From Agromyces bauzanensis (GTDB lineage Bacteria; Actinomycetota; Actinomycetes; Actinomycetales; Microbacteriaceae): 64,000 nt of DNA. A program made the position numbers and the translations under genes. The DNA lies in assembly GCF_014645655.1 (NCBI RefSeq), contig NZ_BMMD01000022.1:1-64000 (forward strand), given 5' to 3'. Position 1 is the stretch's first letter, and the number at the start of each line of letters is the position of its first letter. Positions 34,859 through 43,422 of the stretch are shown in pieces. The notes beneath the pieces are model-generated. The model was not told the origin of the DNA, did not search any database, and saw nothing but the letters and a program-made list of their open reading frames with translations.

Positions 34859-35603
34859 TTCGGCGGATCTCCTTCCGCAGCTGGGTGGTGATCTCGATCG
34901 ACAGCGCCGCGACCTCGGGCGACTCGATGCGGCGCCCCTCGGTCTCGGCGATGCGCCACTCGCCGGCGACCCGGCCCGGGCGGCTCGACATGAGCACCAC
35001 GCGCTGTCCGAGCCGGGCCGCTTCGCGCACGTTGTGCGTGACGAACACGATCGTGCGGCCGGTGCGTCGCCACACACGCTCGAGCTCCTCGTGCAGGAGG
35101 TCGCGCGTGATGGCGTCGAGCGCGGCGAACGGCTCGTCCATGAGCAGCACGGGCCGGTCCTGCGCGAGCGCGCGGGCGAGTGCGACGCGCTGGCGCATGC
35201 CGCCGGAGAGCTCGTGCGGGCGCTTCTCCGCGGCATCCGCGAGATTCACCGTGTCGAGGAGCTCGAGCGCCCCGCCGCGTCGGGCTGCGCGCGGCACGCC
35301 GCGCAGGCGGAGGGCGAGCTCGACGTTCTGCCGGGCCGTGAGCCACGGCATGAGCGCGGACTCCTGGAACATCACGGCAGCGCCCTGCGTGGGCACGTCG
35401 ATCGTTCCGGCCGTCGGGCGGTCGAGGCCCGCGATGAGGTTGAGCAGGGTCGACTTGCCGCAGCCGGATGCCCCGAGCAGGCAGACGAACTCGCCCGCCT
35501 CGATCGACAGGTTCACGTCGTCGAGCACCAGCGGGCCAGCGCCGAAGCGCTTGCCGAGCCGCTCGATGCGGATGGCGGTGTGGTCGGCCGTCTGCGAGCT
35601 CAT
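34848..35603 (-). CDS. ssuB: ABC transporter ATPase, sulfonate/sulfate type
   Basis: The 251-residue ATPase has Walker A LLGASGCGKSTLLN, Q-loop MFQESALMPWL, signature LSGGMRQRVALARAL and Walker B LLMDEPFAALD, followed by FVTHNVREAARL, the pattern of SsuB/TauB/NrtD-like proteins. It powers the permease encoded next. It starts 8 bases after the binding-protein gene. Confidence 0.9.
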   Translation of the reverse strand: MSSQTADHTAIRIERLGKRFGAGPLVLDDVNLSIEAGEFVCLLGASGCGKSTLLNLIAGLDRPTAGTIDVPTQGAAVMFQESALMPWLTARQNVELALRLRGVPRAARRGGALELLDTVNLADAAEKRPHELSGGMRQRVALARALAQDRPVLLMDEPFAALDAITRDLLHEELERVWRRTGRTIVFVTHNVREAARLGQRVVLMSSRPGRVAGEWRIAETEGRRIESPEVAALSIEITTQLRKEIRRNAA

Positions 35604-35611
35604 GGTGGCTC

Positions 35612-36730
35612 CTACTCCTCGCCGAGGCCGCCCGCGGAGACCGGCTCGGTGCCGTCCTCCTCGAGCAGCTCGTTCAGCAGCCGTAGGTCGAAGAGCCCGT
35701 CGATCGAGCCGTCCTTCTGCGTGCCGGCCTCGAGCCCGTTCGCGACGAGCGTCTCGAACGTCTCGGCGTGCGGGTCGACCGAGAAGGTGACGTGCTCGAG
35801 CGCGCGGCTGATGACCTCGTTTGCGAGCGGCTTGCCCGTCTCGGCCTCGAGGGCGGCATTGATGGCGGCGGGCGCCTCGTCGGCGTGATCATCGAGCCAG
35901 GCGACGGATGCCACGTGGCCCTCGAGCAGCGCACGCACCGTCTCGGGGTGCTCGGCGAGGAACTCGGCGCGCACGAGCAGCACCGTCGTGGGGAACGCGC
36001 CGACGTGCCACAGGTCGGCCTCGTCGACGAGCACATGCGCCCCGCGCCCGCCGTCGGCGAGCAGGCGCGACACCCACGGCTCCGGCAGCCAGGCGCCGTC
36101 GAGGCCCCCCTGCTGGAAGAGCGTGAGCGTCTGCGCGTTCTCGGTGGGCGTGATGTGCACGTCGCCGCCGCCCGTCGTGTCGGTCGCGAAGCCCTCGCTG
36201 GCGAGCCACGAGCGGAGGGCGACGTCCTGCGTGTTGCCGAGCTGCGGGGTCGCAAGGGTGGTGCCCTCGAGGTCGGCGGGCGAGTCGATGCCGTCGCGCA
36301 CGACGAGCGCCGCGCCGCCGATCGCTGCGCCCGCGACGATGTGCGCCGACTGGCCGGCAGACTGGATGAACGTGTTGATCGACGGGTTCGGGCCGATGTA
36401 CGTGGCATCGATCGCGCCGGCCGACAGCGCCTCGATCGCGGCGGGCCCCGCGTTGAAGACCTGCGTGGTGAGCTTCGTGTCGCCGAGCGCGTCGGCGAAG
36501 AGTCCCTCCTCGAGTCCCACGAGTGCGGGCGCGTGCGTGACGTTCGCGAAGTACCCGAGCCGAAGCTCGTCGGCCGGGCCGGTCCCGGCGGATGCCTCGG
36601 CCGCCCGGCCAGCGGCCGCCTGCGGCGCGCACCCGCTCAGGGCGAGCACGGCTGCCGCGACGATCGCGGCGGCGAGCATCATGCCGCCCACCAGGCCCAG
36701 GCGGGAACGGGCGCGGGATGTGGCGTTCAT
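35612..36730 (-). CDS. ssuA: ABC transporter substrate-binding lipoprotein
   Basis: The 372-residue protein has a signal sequence ending in the lipobox ALSGC (cysteine at about residue 34), so it should be anchored outside the cell as a lipoprotein. The mature part begins ELRLGYFANVTHAPALVGLEEGLF, the SsuA/NMT1 fold. IGPNPSINTF, GGLDGAWLPEPW and SRALEHVTFSVDPH are family segments. The family binds sulfonates, sulfate esters, nitrate or related anions. Its place between cysN and ssuB points to a sulfur source. Its ATG overlaps the cysN stop. Confidence 0.87.
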   Translation of the reverse strand: MNATSRARSRLGLVGGMMLAAAIVAAAVLALSGCAPQAAAGRAAEASAGTGPADELRLGYFANVTHAPALVGLEEGLFADALGDTKLTTQVFNAGPAAIEALSAGAIDATYIGPNPSINTFIQSAGQSAHIVAGAAIGGAALVVRDGIDSPADLEGTTLATPQLGNTQDVALRSWLASEGFATDTTGGGDVHITPTENAQTLTLFQQGGLDGAWLPEPWVSRLLADGGRGAHVLVDEADLWHVGAFPTTVLLVRAEFLAEHPETVRALLEGHVASVAWLDDHADEAPAAINAALEAETGKPLANEVISRALEHVTFSVDPHAETFETLVANGLEAGTQKDGSIDGLFDLRLLNELLEEDGTEPVSAGGLGEE

Positions 36731-38181
36731 GCTGCTGCTCCTTCGGTGGTGGTGGCGGTGCTGGCGGTGGTGGAGGTGGGCCCGCTCACGATGGCGGCCG
36801 CGAGGGTCGCGCCGTCCTGCGGGTGGATCACGAGGAACGCGCCCGCCCGGCGATGCTCGGCGTACGGTTCGACGGGCAGCTCGGCGGCGAGCCTCAGGGC
36901 GACCTGTCCGATGTCGTTCACGTCGAGCCGATCGGCCGGCTCCAGCGCGAGCGTGGCGAGGTCGCGGCGGCCGTGCACGGCGGTGACCAGCGCTTGCACG
37001 GTCGACGTGCCCGACTTCACGAGCACGCGCGCACCGGGCACGAGGGGTCGCGGGTCGAGCTGGAAGACGGCGGCGTCGAGCTCGCTGCGGGCAGCGGGCA
37101 GTGATCCGGATGCCGCGATCACCGCGCCGCGCGCCGCGTCGAGTTCGTCGGCGAGACGGAGGGCCACCGACTGCGGCGCCGACGCCGCCTCGAGCGCCAC
37201 CGGTCCCGCGTCGATGCCGACGACGGTCGTGGTGGCGCCGCCCGGGAACACCTGCACCTCGTCGCCGACGCGCACGGTGCCCGACGTGATGCGCCCGGCG
37301 AACGCGCGGTGGTCGCGGTACGACACAGGGTCGGCGACGTCGTGCGCCAGGGCTCCCTGCGGGCGGATCACGAGTTGCACCGGCATCCGGAGCGCCTCGA
37401 GGTCGGACTCGAGCTCGTCGAGCGGGGGCAGCGTCTCGAGCAGCTCGAGGAGCGCCGGACCCTCATACCAGGGCGTGTTCGCCGACCGCTCGACGACATT
37501 GTCGCCCGCGAGCGCCGATACCGGGATGACGTGCGCCTCGGGGAGGCCGAGGTCGCGCACGAGCGCGGAGACATCCGTCGCCACCGCCGCGAAGGCGGCC
37601 TCGTCGTAGCCGAGCAGGTCGATCTTGTTCACGGCGACGACGACGTGCGGCACCCGCAGGAGCTGCACGACCGCGAGGTGCCGGCGAGTCTGCTCCAGCA
37701 CGCCCTTGCGCGCGTCGACGAGCACGACGACGGCGTCGGCGGTGGCGGCGCCCGTGACCATGTTGCGTGTGTACTGCACGTGGCCGGGGCAGTCGGCGAG
37801 GATGAACGACCGGCGACCGGTGGAGAAGTAGCGGTAGGCGACGTCGATCGTGATGCCCTGCTCGCGCTCGGCGCGCAGGCCGTCGGTGAGGAGGGCGAAG
37901 TCGATGGCACCCGGCTCGCCGCCGAAGCCGCGCTCGGCGGAGGTGCGGGCGACCGACTCGAGCTGGTCGGCGAGGATCGCCTTCGAATCGTGCAGCAGGC
38001 GGCCGACGAGCGTGGACTTGCCGTCGTCGACCGAGCCGGCGGTCGCGAAGCGGAACAGCGTGCTCTCATTGCGCCGAGTGTTAACGCCAGCGCCGAGTGA
38101 TACCGACCCATCGTTAACACTCGCGCCGGACGTTAACACTCGGGGGGTGGGACGGTCGTCGGGCAGTGTGGCGTGGGTCAT
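36727..38181 (-). CDS. cysN: Sulfate adenylyltransferase large subunit (GTPase)
   Basis: The 484-residue GTPase stimulates CysD to make APS from ATP and sulfate. It has G1 GSVDDGKSTLVGRL, then EREQGITIDVAYRYF, G3 ADCPGH and G4 AVNKIDLLGYD, followed by beta-barrel domains. No APS-kinase domain is attached. The N-terminus is odd: between about residues 15 and 40 there is an extra Ser/Val/Asn/Gly-rich stretch. It is encoded by an inverted-repeat element (38074-38143) and sits before the conserved STLFRFATAGS. Reading frame is kept. cysN follows cysD with a one-base overlap (TGATG). Confidence 0.94.
   Translation of the reverse strand: MTHATLPDDRPTPRVLTSGASVNDGSVSLGAGVNTRRNESTLFRFATAGSVDDGKSTLVGRLLHDSKAILADQLESVARTSAERGFGGEPGAIDFALLTDGLRAEREQGITIDVAYRYFSTGRRSFILADCPGHVQYTRNMVTGAATADAVVVLVDARKGVLEQTRRHLAVVQLLRVPHVVVAVNKIDLLGYDEAAFAAVATDVSALVRDLGLPEAHVIPVSALAGDNVVERSANTPWYEGPALLELLETLPPLDELESDLEALRMPVQLVIRPQGALAHDVADPVSYRDHRAFAGRITSGTVRVGDEVQVFPGGATTTVVGIDAGPVALEAASAPQSVALRLADELDAARGAVIAASGSLPAARSELDAAVFQLDPRPLVPGARVLVKSGTSTVQALVTAVHGRRDLATLALEPADRLDVNDIGQVALRLAAELPVEPYAEHRRAGAFLVIHPQDGATLAAAIVSGPTSTTASTATTTEGAAA
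38074..38143. repeat. 70-bp inverted-repeat element read as protein in cysN
   Basis: The outer arms CCGAGTGTTAACG (38074-38086) and CGTTAACACTCGG (38131-38143) are perfect complements of 13 bases. A second pair, CGAGTG (38094-38099) and CACTCG (38118-38123), lies inside, and the inner right copy extends to CGTTAACACTCG. The AT-containing GTTAAC core stands out against the GC-rich gene. The length fits a REP or small MITE-like element. No other GTTAAC repeat was seen in the window. Confidence 0.75.
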
Positions 38182-39119
38182 CAGAAGTATCCGTCCTTCT
38201 TGCGGTCCTCCATGGCGGCCTCAGAGATGCGGTCGTCGGCCCTGGTGGCCCCGCGCTCGGTGAGGGTCGACGTGGCGACCTCGCGCACGACTTCGGCGAC
38301 GGATGCCGCGTCCGATTCGACGGCGCCGGTGCAGCTCATGTCGCCCACGGTGCGGTACCGAACGGTGCGGCGCTCCACGTGCTCGTCGGCACGCGGCGGC
38401 GACACGGGGCTGACCGCGCGCCACATGCCGTCGCGGCGGTACACCTCGCGCTCGTGCGCGTAGTACAGCGGCGGCAGCTCGATGCCCTCGCGCTCGATGT
38501 AGCGCCACACGTCGAGCTCGGTCCAGTTCGAGATCGGGAACGCGCGCACGTGCTGGCCGACCGTGTGCCGGCCGTTGTAGAGGTCCCAGAGCTCGGGGCG
38601 TTGGTTGCGCGGGTCCCACTGGCCGAACTCGTCGCGCAGGCTCAGGATGCGCTCCTTGGCGCGCGCCTTGTCCTCGTCGCGGCGGGCGCCGCCGAAGACG
38701 GCGTCGTGCCGGCCCGCGGCGATCGCATCGAGGAGCGGCTGGGTCTGCAGCGGGTTGCGGGTGCCGTCGGCGCGCTCCTGCACGCGGCCGTCGTCGAGGT
38801 AGTCCTGCACGGATGCCACCTCGAGCCGGATGCCGAAGCGCTCCACCGTGCGGTCGCGGAAGTCGATGACCTCGGGGAAGTTGTGGCCCGTGTCGACGTG
38901 CAGCACCGGGAACGGCACGCGCGCCGGCCAGAACGCCTTCGCGGCGAGGTGCAGCACGACGACCGAGTCCTTGCCGCCCGAGAAGAGCAGCACGGGCCGC
39001 TCGAACTCGGCGACGACCTCGCGGATGATGTGGATCGCCTCGGACTCGAGGGTGTCGAGCGCCGACAGCCTCGGGCGAGCTTCCGCGACCGTGCTCGTGG
39101 TGGTCGTGATCTCGCTCAC
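38181..39119 (-). CDS. cysD: Sulfate adenylyltransferase small subunit
   Basis: The 312-residue protein is the catalytic ATP pyrophosphatase that forms APS. It has the PP-loop LLFSGGKDSVVVLHLAAKAF, HVDTGHNFPEVI, VFGGARRDEDKARAKERILS and FPISNWTELDVWRYI, and ends near RKKDGYF as in the family. The GTG start at 39119 overlaps the cysH stop as GTGA and is preferred to ATG 39134. Works as a pair with CysN, whose gene follows with a one-base overlap. Confidence 0.95.
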   Translation of the reverse strand: MSEITTTTSTVAEARPRLSALDTLESEAIHIIREVVAEFERPVLLFSGGKDSVVVLHLAAKAFWPARVPFPVLHVDTGHNFPEVIDFRDRTVERFGIRLEVASVQDYLDDGRVQERADGTRNPLQTQPLLDAIAAGRHDAVFGGARRDEDKARAKERILSLRDEFGQWDPRNQRPELWDLYNGRHTVGQHVRAFPISNWTELDVWRYIEREGIELPPLYYAHEREVYRRDGMWRAVSPVSPPRADEHVERRTVRYRTVGDMSCTGAVESDAASVAEVVREVATSTLTERGATRADDRISEAAMEDRKKDGYF

Positions 39120-39928
39120 AGGTGCAACCCGCATTCCGTCTTGGCGAGGCCGGCCCAGCGACCCGACCTCGGATCCTCGCCCGCGGCGACGGGCTTCGTG
39201 CACGGCTCGCACCCGATCGAGGGGTAGCCGTGCGACATCAGGAGGTTCACGGGCACCTGGTGCGCGCCCGCGTAGTCGAGGAGCTCGTCGAAGGTCCACG
39301 CCGCGAGCGGGTTCACCTTCACGAGCCCGTTGCGCTCGTCGTAGGTCACGAGCGGCGTGTTCGTGCGGGTCGGTGCCTCCTCGCGGCGCACGCCCGTGAA
39401 CCACACCTCGTAGCCGCCGAGCGCGCGCTGCAGGGGAGCGACCTTGCGGCGCGCGCAGCAGAGCCCGGGATCGCGGGCGAACAGCTCCGCGCCGAACTCG
39501 GCATCCTGCTCGGCAACCGTCTGCTCGGGCAGCACGTCGACGACGCGCACGTCCAGCGCATTGGCGACTTCGTCGCGCGTGACGTGCGTCTCGGTGAAGT
39601 GGTACCCCGTGTCGAGGAACAGCACGTCGACACCCGCCAGACGCGAGGCGACCACGTGCGGGAGCACGGCGTCGGCCATCGAGCAGGCGACGGCGGCGGC
39701 ATCCGTCGCGAAGTTCTCGGCCACCCAGGCCACGACCTCGTCGGCGGATGCCTCGCGGCCGCCCTCGGGCGAGAGCAGCGCGGCGCCCGCCTGCGCGAGG
39801 GCGCGAAGCTCGTCGGCGCTTCGGGTCTCGGCGAGGGTGGTCTCGAGACGCTCGCCGGCGCTCGCTCCTCGACCACCGAGGGTGCCGCTCGCCACCTGAC
39901 CACCGGATCCGAGGTTGCGGGCGCTCAT
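39116..39928 (-). CDS. cysH: Assimilatory adenylyl-sulfate (APS) reductase
   Basis: The 270-residue protein reduces APS to sulfite. It carries two cysteine pairs, LCCARRKVAPL and GCEPCT, which bind the 4Fe-4S cluster found in APS-specific enzymes, and the C-terminal TECGLHL with the catalytic cysteine. VLFLDTGYHFTET is the substrate PAPS/APS reductase loop. The presence of both cysteine pairs favours APS over PAPS as substrate, fitting a CysN without kinase domain and no cysC seen. An extra Gly/Ser-rich N-terminal stretch is present. ATG at 39928 overlaps the sulfite reductase stop. Confidence 0.93.
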   Translation of the reverse strand: MSARNLGSGGQVASGTLGGRGASAGERLETTLAETRSADELRALAQAGAALLSPEGGREASADEVVAWVAENFATDAAAVACSMADAVLPHVVASRLAGVDVLFLDTGYHFTETHVTRDEVANALDVRVVDVLPEQTVAEQDAEFGAELFARDPGLCCARRKVAPLQRALGGYEVWFTGVRREEAPTRTNTPLVTYDERNGLVKVNPLAAWTFDELLDYAGAHQVPVNLLMSHGYPSIGCEPCTKPVAAGEDPRSGRWAGLAKTECGLHL

Positions 39929-41646
39929 CGCAGGGCCTTCTCGTCGGCGCGGTGCGCCCACTCGGCGAACGTCTCATCGGCGGCCGCGTCGCGGTTGGCG
40001 ATGAATCGCCGCACGACCCGCTCGACGTAGTCGGCGAGCCCGTCGGCGGTGACCTTGAGCCCTCGAACCGTACGGCCGGTGCCGGCCTCCTCGCGCGTCG
40101 CCGAGGCGAGGCCGCCGCCGAGGTGCACCTGGAAGCCGGGCGTCTGCCCGCCGTCGCCGTCGGGGAGCAGTTGCCCCTTGAGGCCGATGTCGGCGATCTG
40201 GATGCGGGCGCACGAGTTGGGGCATCCGTTCACGTGCAGGCTGATGGGATGCGGCAGCTCGAGCCCGGCGAGCCGCGACTCGAGGGCGATGACCGCGTTC
40301 GTCGCGGTCTGCTTCGTCTCGACGATGGCGAGCTTGCAGAACTCGATGCCCGTGCACGCGATCGTGCCGCGGCGGATCAGGCTCGGCCGCGCCTGCAGGC
40401 CGAGCGCGTCGAGCTCGGCGACGACCTGCTCGACGTGCTGCGCCTCGATGTCGAGGAGCACGAGCTTCTGGTGCGGCGTCGTGCGGACGCGGCCGGAGCC
40501 GTATCGATGGAGCAGGTCGGCGATGGCCGTGAGCGTCGACCCCGAGACCCGGCCCACGAACGGGGTCACGCCGATGTAGTAGCGGCCGTCCTTCTGCCGA
40601 TGCACGCCCACGTGATCGCCCTGGGTGGGCGGCTGCGGAGCCGCTGGCCCGTCGGGGAGCGGGGCGCCCAGGTACTCGGTCTCGAGCACCTCGCGGAAGC
40701 GCTCGGCGCCCCAGTCGGCGACGAGGTACTTGAGGCGGGCCTTGTTGCGCAGTCGTCGGTAGCCGTAGTCACGGAAGATCGACGTGACGCCGAGCCAGAC
40801 GTCGGCCACCTGTTCGGGAGCGACCCAGGCGCCGAGGCGCACCGCGAGATGCGCGCTCGTCGAGAGGCCGCCGCCGACCCAGAGGTCGTAGCCGACACCG
40901 AGTTCGGGATGCTCGACGGCCACGAACGCGATGTCGTTGATCTCGTGCACCACGTCCTGGCTGGGGTGCCCGGTGATGGCCGACTTGAACTTGCGCGGCA
41001 GGTTCGCGAGCGACTCGTCGCCGATGAAGCGGCTCGTGATCTCGTCGATCTGGGGCGTCGGGTCGATGAGCTCGTCGGCCGCGATGCCGGCGACGGGCGA
41101 GCCGAGGATGACGCGCGGCACGTCGCCGCACGCCTCGGTCGTGCCGAGCCCGACCGCCTCGAGGCGGCGCCAGATCTCGGGCACGTCCTCGACGCGCACC
41201 CAGTGCAGCTGGATGTTCTGCCGGTCGGTGAGGTCGGCGGTGTCGCGCGCGAACTCGGTCGAGATCTCGCCGATCACGCGCAGCTGCCCGGTCGTGAGCT
41301 GTCCGCCGTCGATGCGCACGCGCAGCATGAAGAACTCGTCCTCGAGCTCGTGCGGCTCGAGCGTGGCGGTCTTGCCGCCGTCGATGCCGGGCTTGCGCTG
41401 CGTGTAGAGGCCCCACCAGCGGAAGCGCCCGTGCAGGTCGGTCGGGTCGATGCTCGCGAATCCGCCCGCGGCGTAGATGCGCTCGATGCGTTCGCGCACG
41501 GCGAGACCGCCGTCCTCCTGCTTCCACTGCTCGTTGGCGTTGAGCGGGGTCCTGCCGTCGATCTTCCACTGGCCGTGCGGACGCGTGGCTGGGCGCGCCG
41601 GGCGCGCTGCCGCGGCATCCGTCGCCCTCGGGGTGGTGATGGTCAC
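39925..41646 (-). CDS. cysI: Siroheme sulfite reductase, ferredoxin-type
   Basis: The 573-residue protein performs the six-electron reduction of sulfite to sulfide. Two ferrodoxin-like halves are seen. The cluster-siroheme ligands are CTGIEFC (C-x5-C) and NGCPNSC (C-x3-C) near the C-terminal half, with FFMLRVRIDGGQLT and DLTDRQNIQLHW earlier. It is the single-chain type that takes electrons from ferredoxin, for which FprA and FdxA at the operon end would be the partners. The GTG start at 41646 follows a strong GGAAGGAGG site. It is the first gene of the long operon; a 169-base gap upstream probably holds the promoter. Confidence 0.94.
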   Translation of the reverse strand: MTITTPRATDAAAARPARPATRPHGQWKIDGRTPLNANEQWKQEDGGLAVRERIERIYAAGGFASIDPTDLHGRFRWWGLYTQRKPGIDGGKTATLEPHELEDEFFMLRVRIDGGQLTTGQLRVIGEISTEFARDTADLTDRQNIQLHWVRVEDVPEIWRRLEAVGLGTTEACGDVPRVILGSPVAGIAADELIDPTPQIDEITSRFIGDESLANLPRKFKSAITGHPSQDVVHEINDIAFVAVEHPELGVGYDLWVGGGLSTSAHLAVRLGAWVAPEQVADVWLGVTSIFRDYGYRRLRNKARLKYLVADWGAERFREVLETEYLGAPLPDGPAAPQPPTQGDHVGVHRQKDGRYYIGVTPFVGRVSGSTLTAIADLLHRYGSGRVRTTPHQKLVLLDIEAQHVEQVVAELDALGLQARPSLIRRGTIACTGIEFCKLAIVETKQTATNAVIALESRLAGLELPHPISLHVNGCPNSCARIQIADIGLKGQLLPDGDGGQTPGFQVHLGGGLASATREEAGTGRTVRGLKVTADGLADYVERVVRRFIANRDAAADETFAEWAHRADEKALR

Positions 41647-41815
41647 GACGCCCTCCTTCCTCTTGCCGGTGCGGAATGTGCTCCGTGCGTGTTCGGTCGA
41701 AGCTATGCGAGGAGGGCGACCCCCGACAGGGGGCCGTGTCATGCCCGGTCACGTCGTGTCGCATTCCGTCACACGGCGTCGCGTCGTGACATGCGGCTTG
41801 CGCGCCGCCGGGCTG

Positions 41816-42559
41816 TCAGCGGAGGCGAGCGGATGCCGCGGCGTACCGTTCGAGCACGAGCTCGACCAGTTCCCGGGGTGGGGCCTGCTCGGCGACGAGC
41901 AACGGACGCGCGGTCACGTCGGCGCCGGCTGAGCGCGCGAGGTCGTCGAAGTATCCGGGCGCGAGCAGGTAGTTCGCGACGACGACGCGGGCGCTGGGTG
42001 TCGCACCCGTGCGCGCTGCGGCGACGGCATCGGGGAGCCGCGGCTCGGCCGACGAGAGGAAGCCGATCGAGACCTCGCGACCGGATGCCGCGGCGAGCCG
42101 TCTCGCCATGTCATGGCAGTCGTCGACCGCGCGTCGGTCGCTCGACCCCGCGACGGCGAGCACGGCACGATCGTCGTCGCGGAGCCCCGCCTCGCCGAGG
42201 CGTCGGACGAGCACCCGCGCGAGCCGGTCGTCGGGACCGAGCGCACCAGCCAGCGTCACGGGCCGAGCGGATGCCGCGGCGTCCACGTCCTCGGCGAGGT
42301 CGACGTGCACGTGATAGCCCGCTGAGAGGAGGAGCGGCACGACGACGGCCGGCTCGCCGGGTTCGAGGGATGCGAGCGTGGCGGGCACGTCGGGCTGCTC
42401 GACGTCGACGTGTCCGAGTCGCACGCTGGGCGGAGCATCCGGATGCCTCGTCGTGACCGCCGCGGCGACGGCCTTGTGCAGCCAGCGCACGGCGGTCCGA
42501 CCCGCCTCGGAGGAGGTCCCGTGCGAGACGCCGACGAGGGCGGGCGGCTGTGCGGTCAT
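41816..42559 (-). CDS. Sirohydrochlorin chelatase-like protein (CbiX family)
   Basis: The 247-residue protein begins PALVGVSHGTSSEAGR, with the conserved histidine of CbiX/SirB at the end of the first strand. The middle PLLLSAGYHVHVDLAED has the second pair of histidines. A repeat of the fold covers the second half (AVAGSSDRRAVDD, NYLLAPGYFDDLA), weaker than the first. It would insert iron into sirohydrochlorin to make siroheme for sulfite reductase. It lies 169 bases upstream of cysI on the same strand. The final oxidation step from precorrin-2 has no obvious gene in the window. Confidence 0.85.
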   Translation of the reverse strand: MTAQPPALVGVSHGTSSEAGRTAVRWLHKAVAAAVTTRHPDAPPSVRLGHVDVEQPDVPATLASLEPGEPAVVVPLLLSAGYHVHVDLAEDVDAAASARPVTLAGALGPDDRLARVLVRRLGEAGLRDDDRAVLAVAGSSDRRAVDDCHDMARRLAAASGREVSIGFLSSAEPRLPDAVAAARTGATPSARVVVANYLLAPGYFDDLARSAGADVTARPLLVAEQAPPRELVELVLERYAAASARLR

Positions 42560-42563
42560 CCGA

Positions 42564-43190
42564 TCATCGTGGCAAAGGCTCGTCGCGGGCCGCAGCCGTG
42601 CGACGTCGCGTGACGATCGCGCGGCCGACGAGTCCGACCGCGGCGACCGCGACGCCGACGATGAGGAGTGGGAGCGCGAGGCTGGGAATCGTCATGGCCA
42701 TGCCGAAGACGTCCACCCAGTAGTCGAGCATCTCCGAGGGGTATCGCGCCAGGACCCGGCTGCCGACGGCGTTCGAGATCGCGGTCATGAGCGCGGGTGC
42801 GATCCAGAGGGCGAGGAGGCCGAATGCGGCGGCGACGACGCGCCCGATCGTATTGATGCCGCCCCAGGCGATGGCCGCGCCGACGAGCACGGGAGTGATC
42901 CAGCGGGTGAGGTCGAGCAGCCAGCCGACCTCGATGCCGGCAACGGGGCCGGTGCCGAACGGCACGACGAGTCCGTTGATCCACGGTCCGAACGCCACGG
43001 CCGCGATGCTGAGTCCGATCACCGCGCCGGCGCGTGGGGCCCGGGCGATGAGCAGCATCACCAGCACGCCGACGAGGATCACCAGCGACGTGCCCGCGAC
43101 GAGCGCGGCGAGGTAGAGGGCCGACTCACCTCGCTCCTGCAGGCCGCTGCGCACCACGATCGCGGTCTGCACGGCGGCGATGACCTGCAC
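42564..43190 (-). CDS. Membrane protein of unknown function, start probably lost
   Basis: The 208-residue reading gives about five to six membrane helices and an Arg-rich end. No family recognised. The only usable start is GTG at 43190, inside the first helix. The frame upstream to a TGA at 43278-43280 still codes for FGTAAILIGVLA, typical of the start of that helix, but has no start codon. An ATG overlapping that TGA lies in another frame, so a one-base shift may have cut off the first 25-30 residues. The gene is followed 4 bases later by the chelatase-like gene. Confidence 0.6.
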   Translation of the reverse strand: MQVIAAVQTAIVVRSGLQERGESALYLAALVAGTSLVILVGVLVMLLIARAPRAGAVIGLSIAAVAFGPWINGLVVPFGTGPVAGIEVGWLLDLTRWITPVLVGAAIAWGGINTIGRVVAAAFGLLALWIAPALMTAISNAVGSRVLARYPSEMLDYWVDVFGMAMTIPSLALPLLIVGVAVAAVGLVGRAIVTRRRTAAARDEPLPR

Positions 43191-43279
43191 CGCAAGTACT
43201 CCGATGAGGATCGCGGCCGTGCCGAACCGCGCGAGCCGCGTTCTCGTCGCTCGGGCGACGATGCCGAACGCGGTCGGTC

Positions 43280-43393
43280 ATGCCCGGGTCGAACGAGCCG
43301 TACCGGCTTGCGCGCCGCGGGCTCATGTCGCGGCTCCTCGCGGCGGGCGCCGACTCCGATGTGCTCCGGCCGCTCGCCGAGCACGTCGACTGA
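43280..43393 (+). CDS. Small ORF of 37 residues
   Basis: The frame reads MPGSNEPYRLARRGLM and ends DVLRPLAEHVD. Third codon positions are almost all G or C, as in real genes here, and the length of open frame is modest. No ribosome site is clear. It may be the end of a lost gene or a small protein. It faces the damaged membrane gene; the two ATGs meet at one CATG. Confidence 0.3.
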   Translation: MPGSNEPYRLARRGLMSRLLAAGADSDVLRPLAEHVD

Positions 43394-43422
43394 GACCCGA
43401 CCGGCCGCTGAAGCGCAGCGGT

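Noticed and set aside
41720..41733. CCCCC-GACA-GGGGG hairpin upstream of cysI as a riboswitch or attenuator
   Set aside because: A five-pair stem is too small and common in GC-rich DNA; no conserved riboswitch core was seen.
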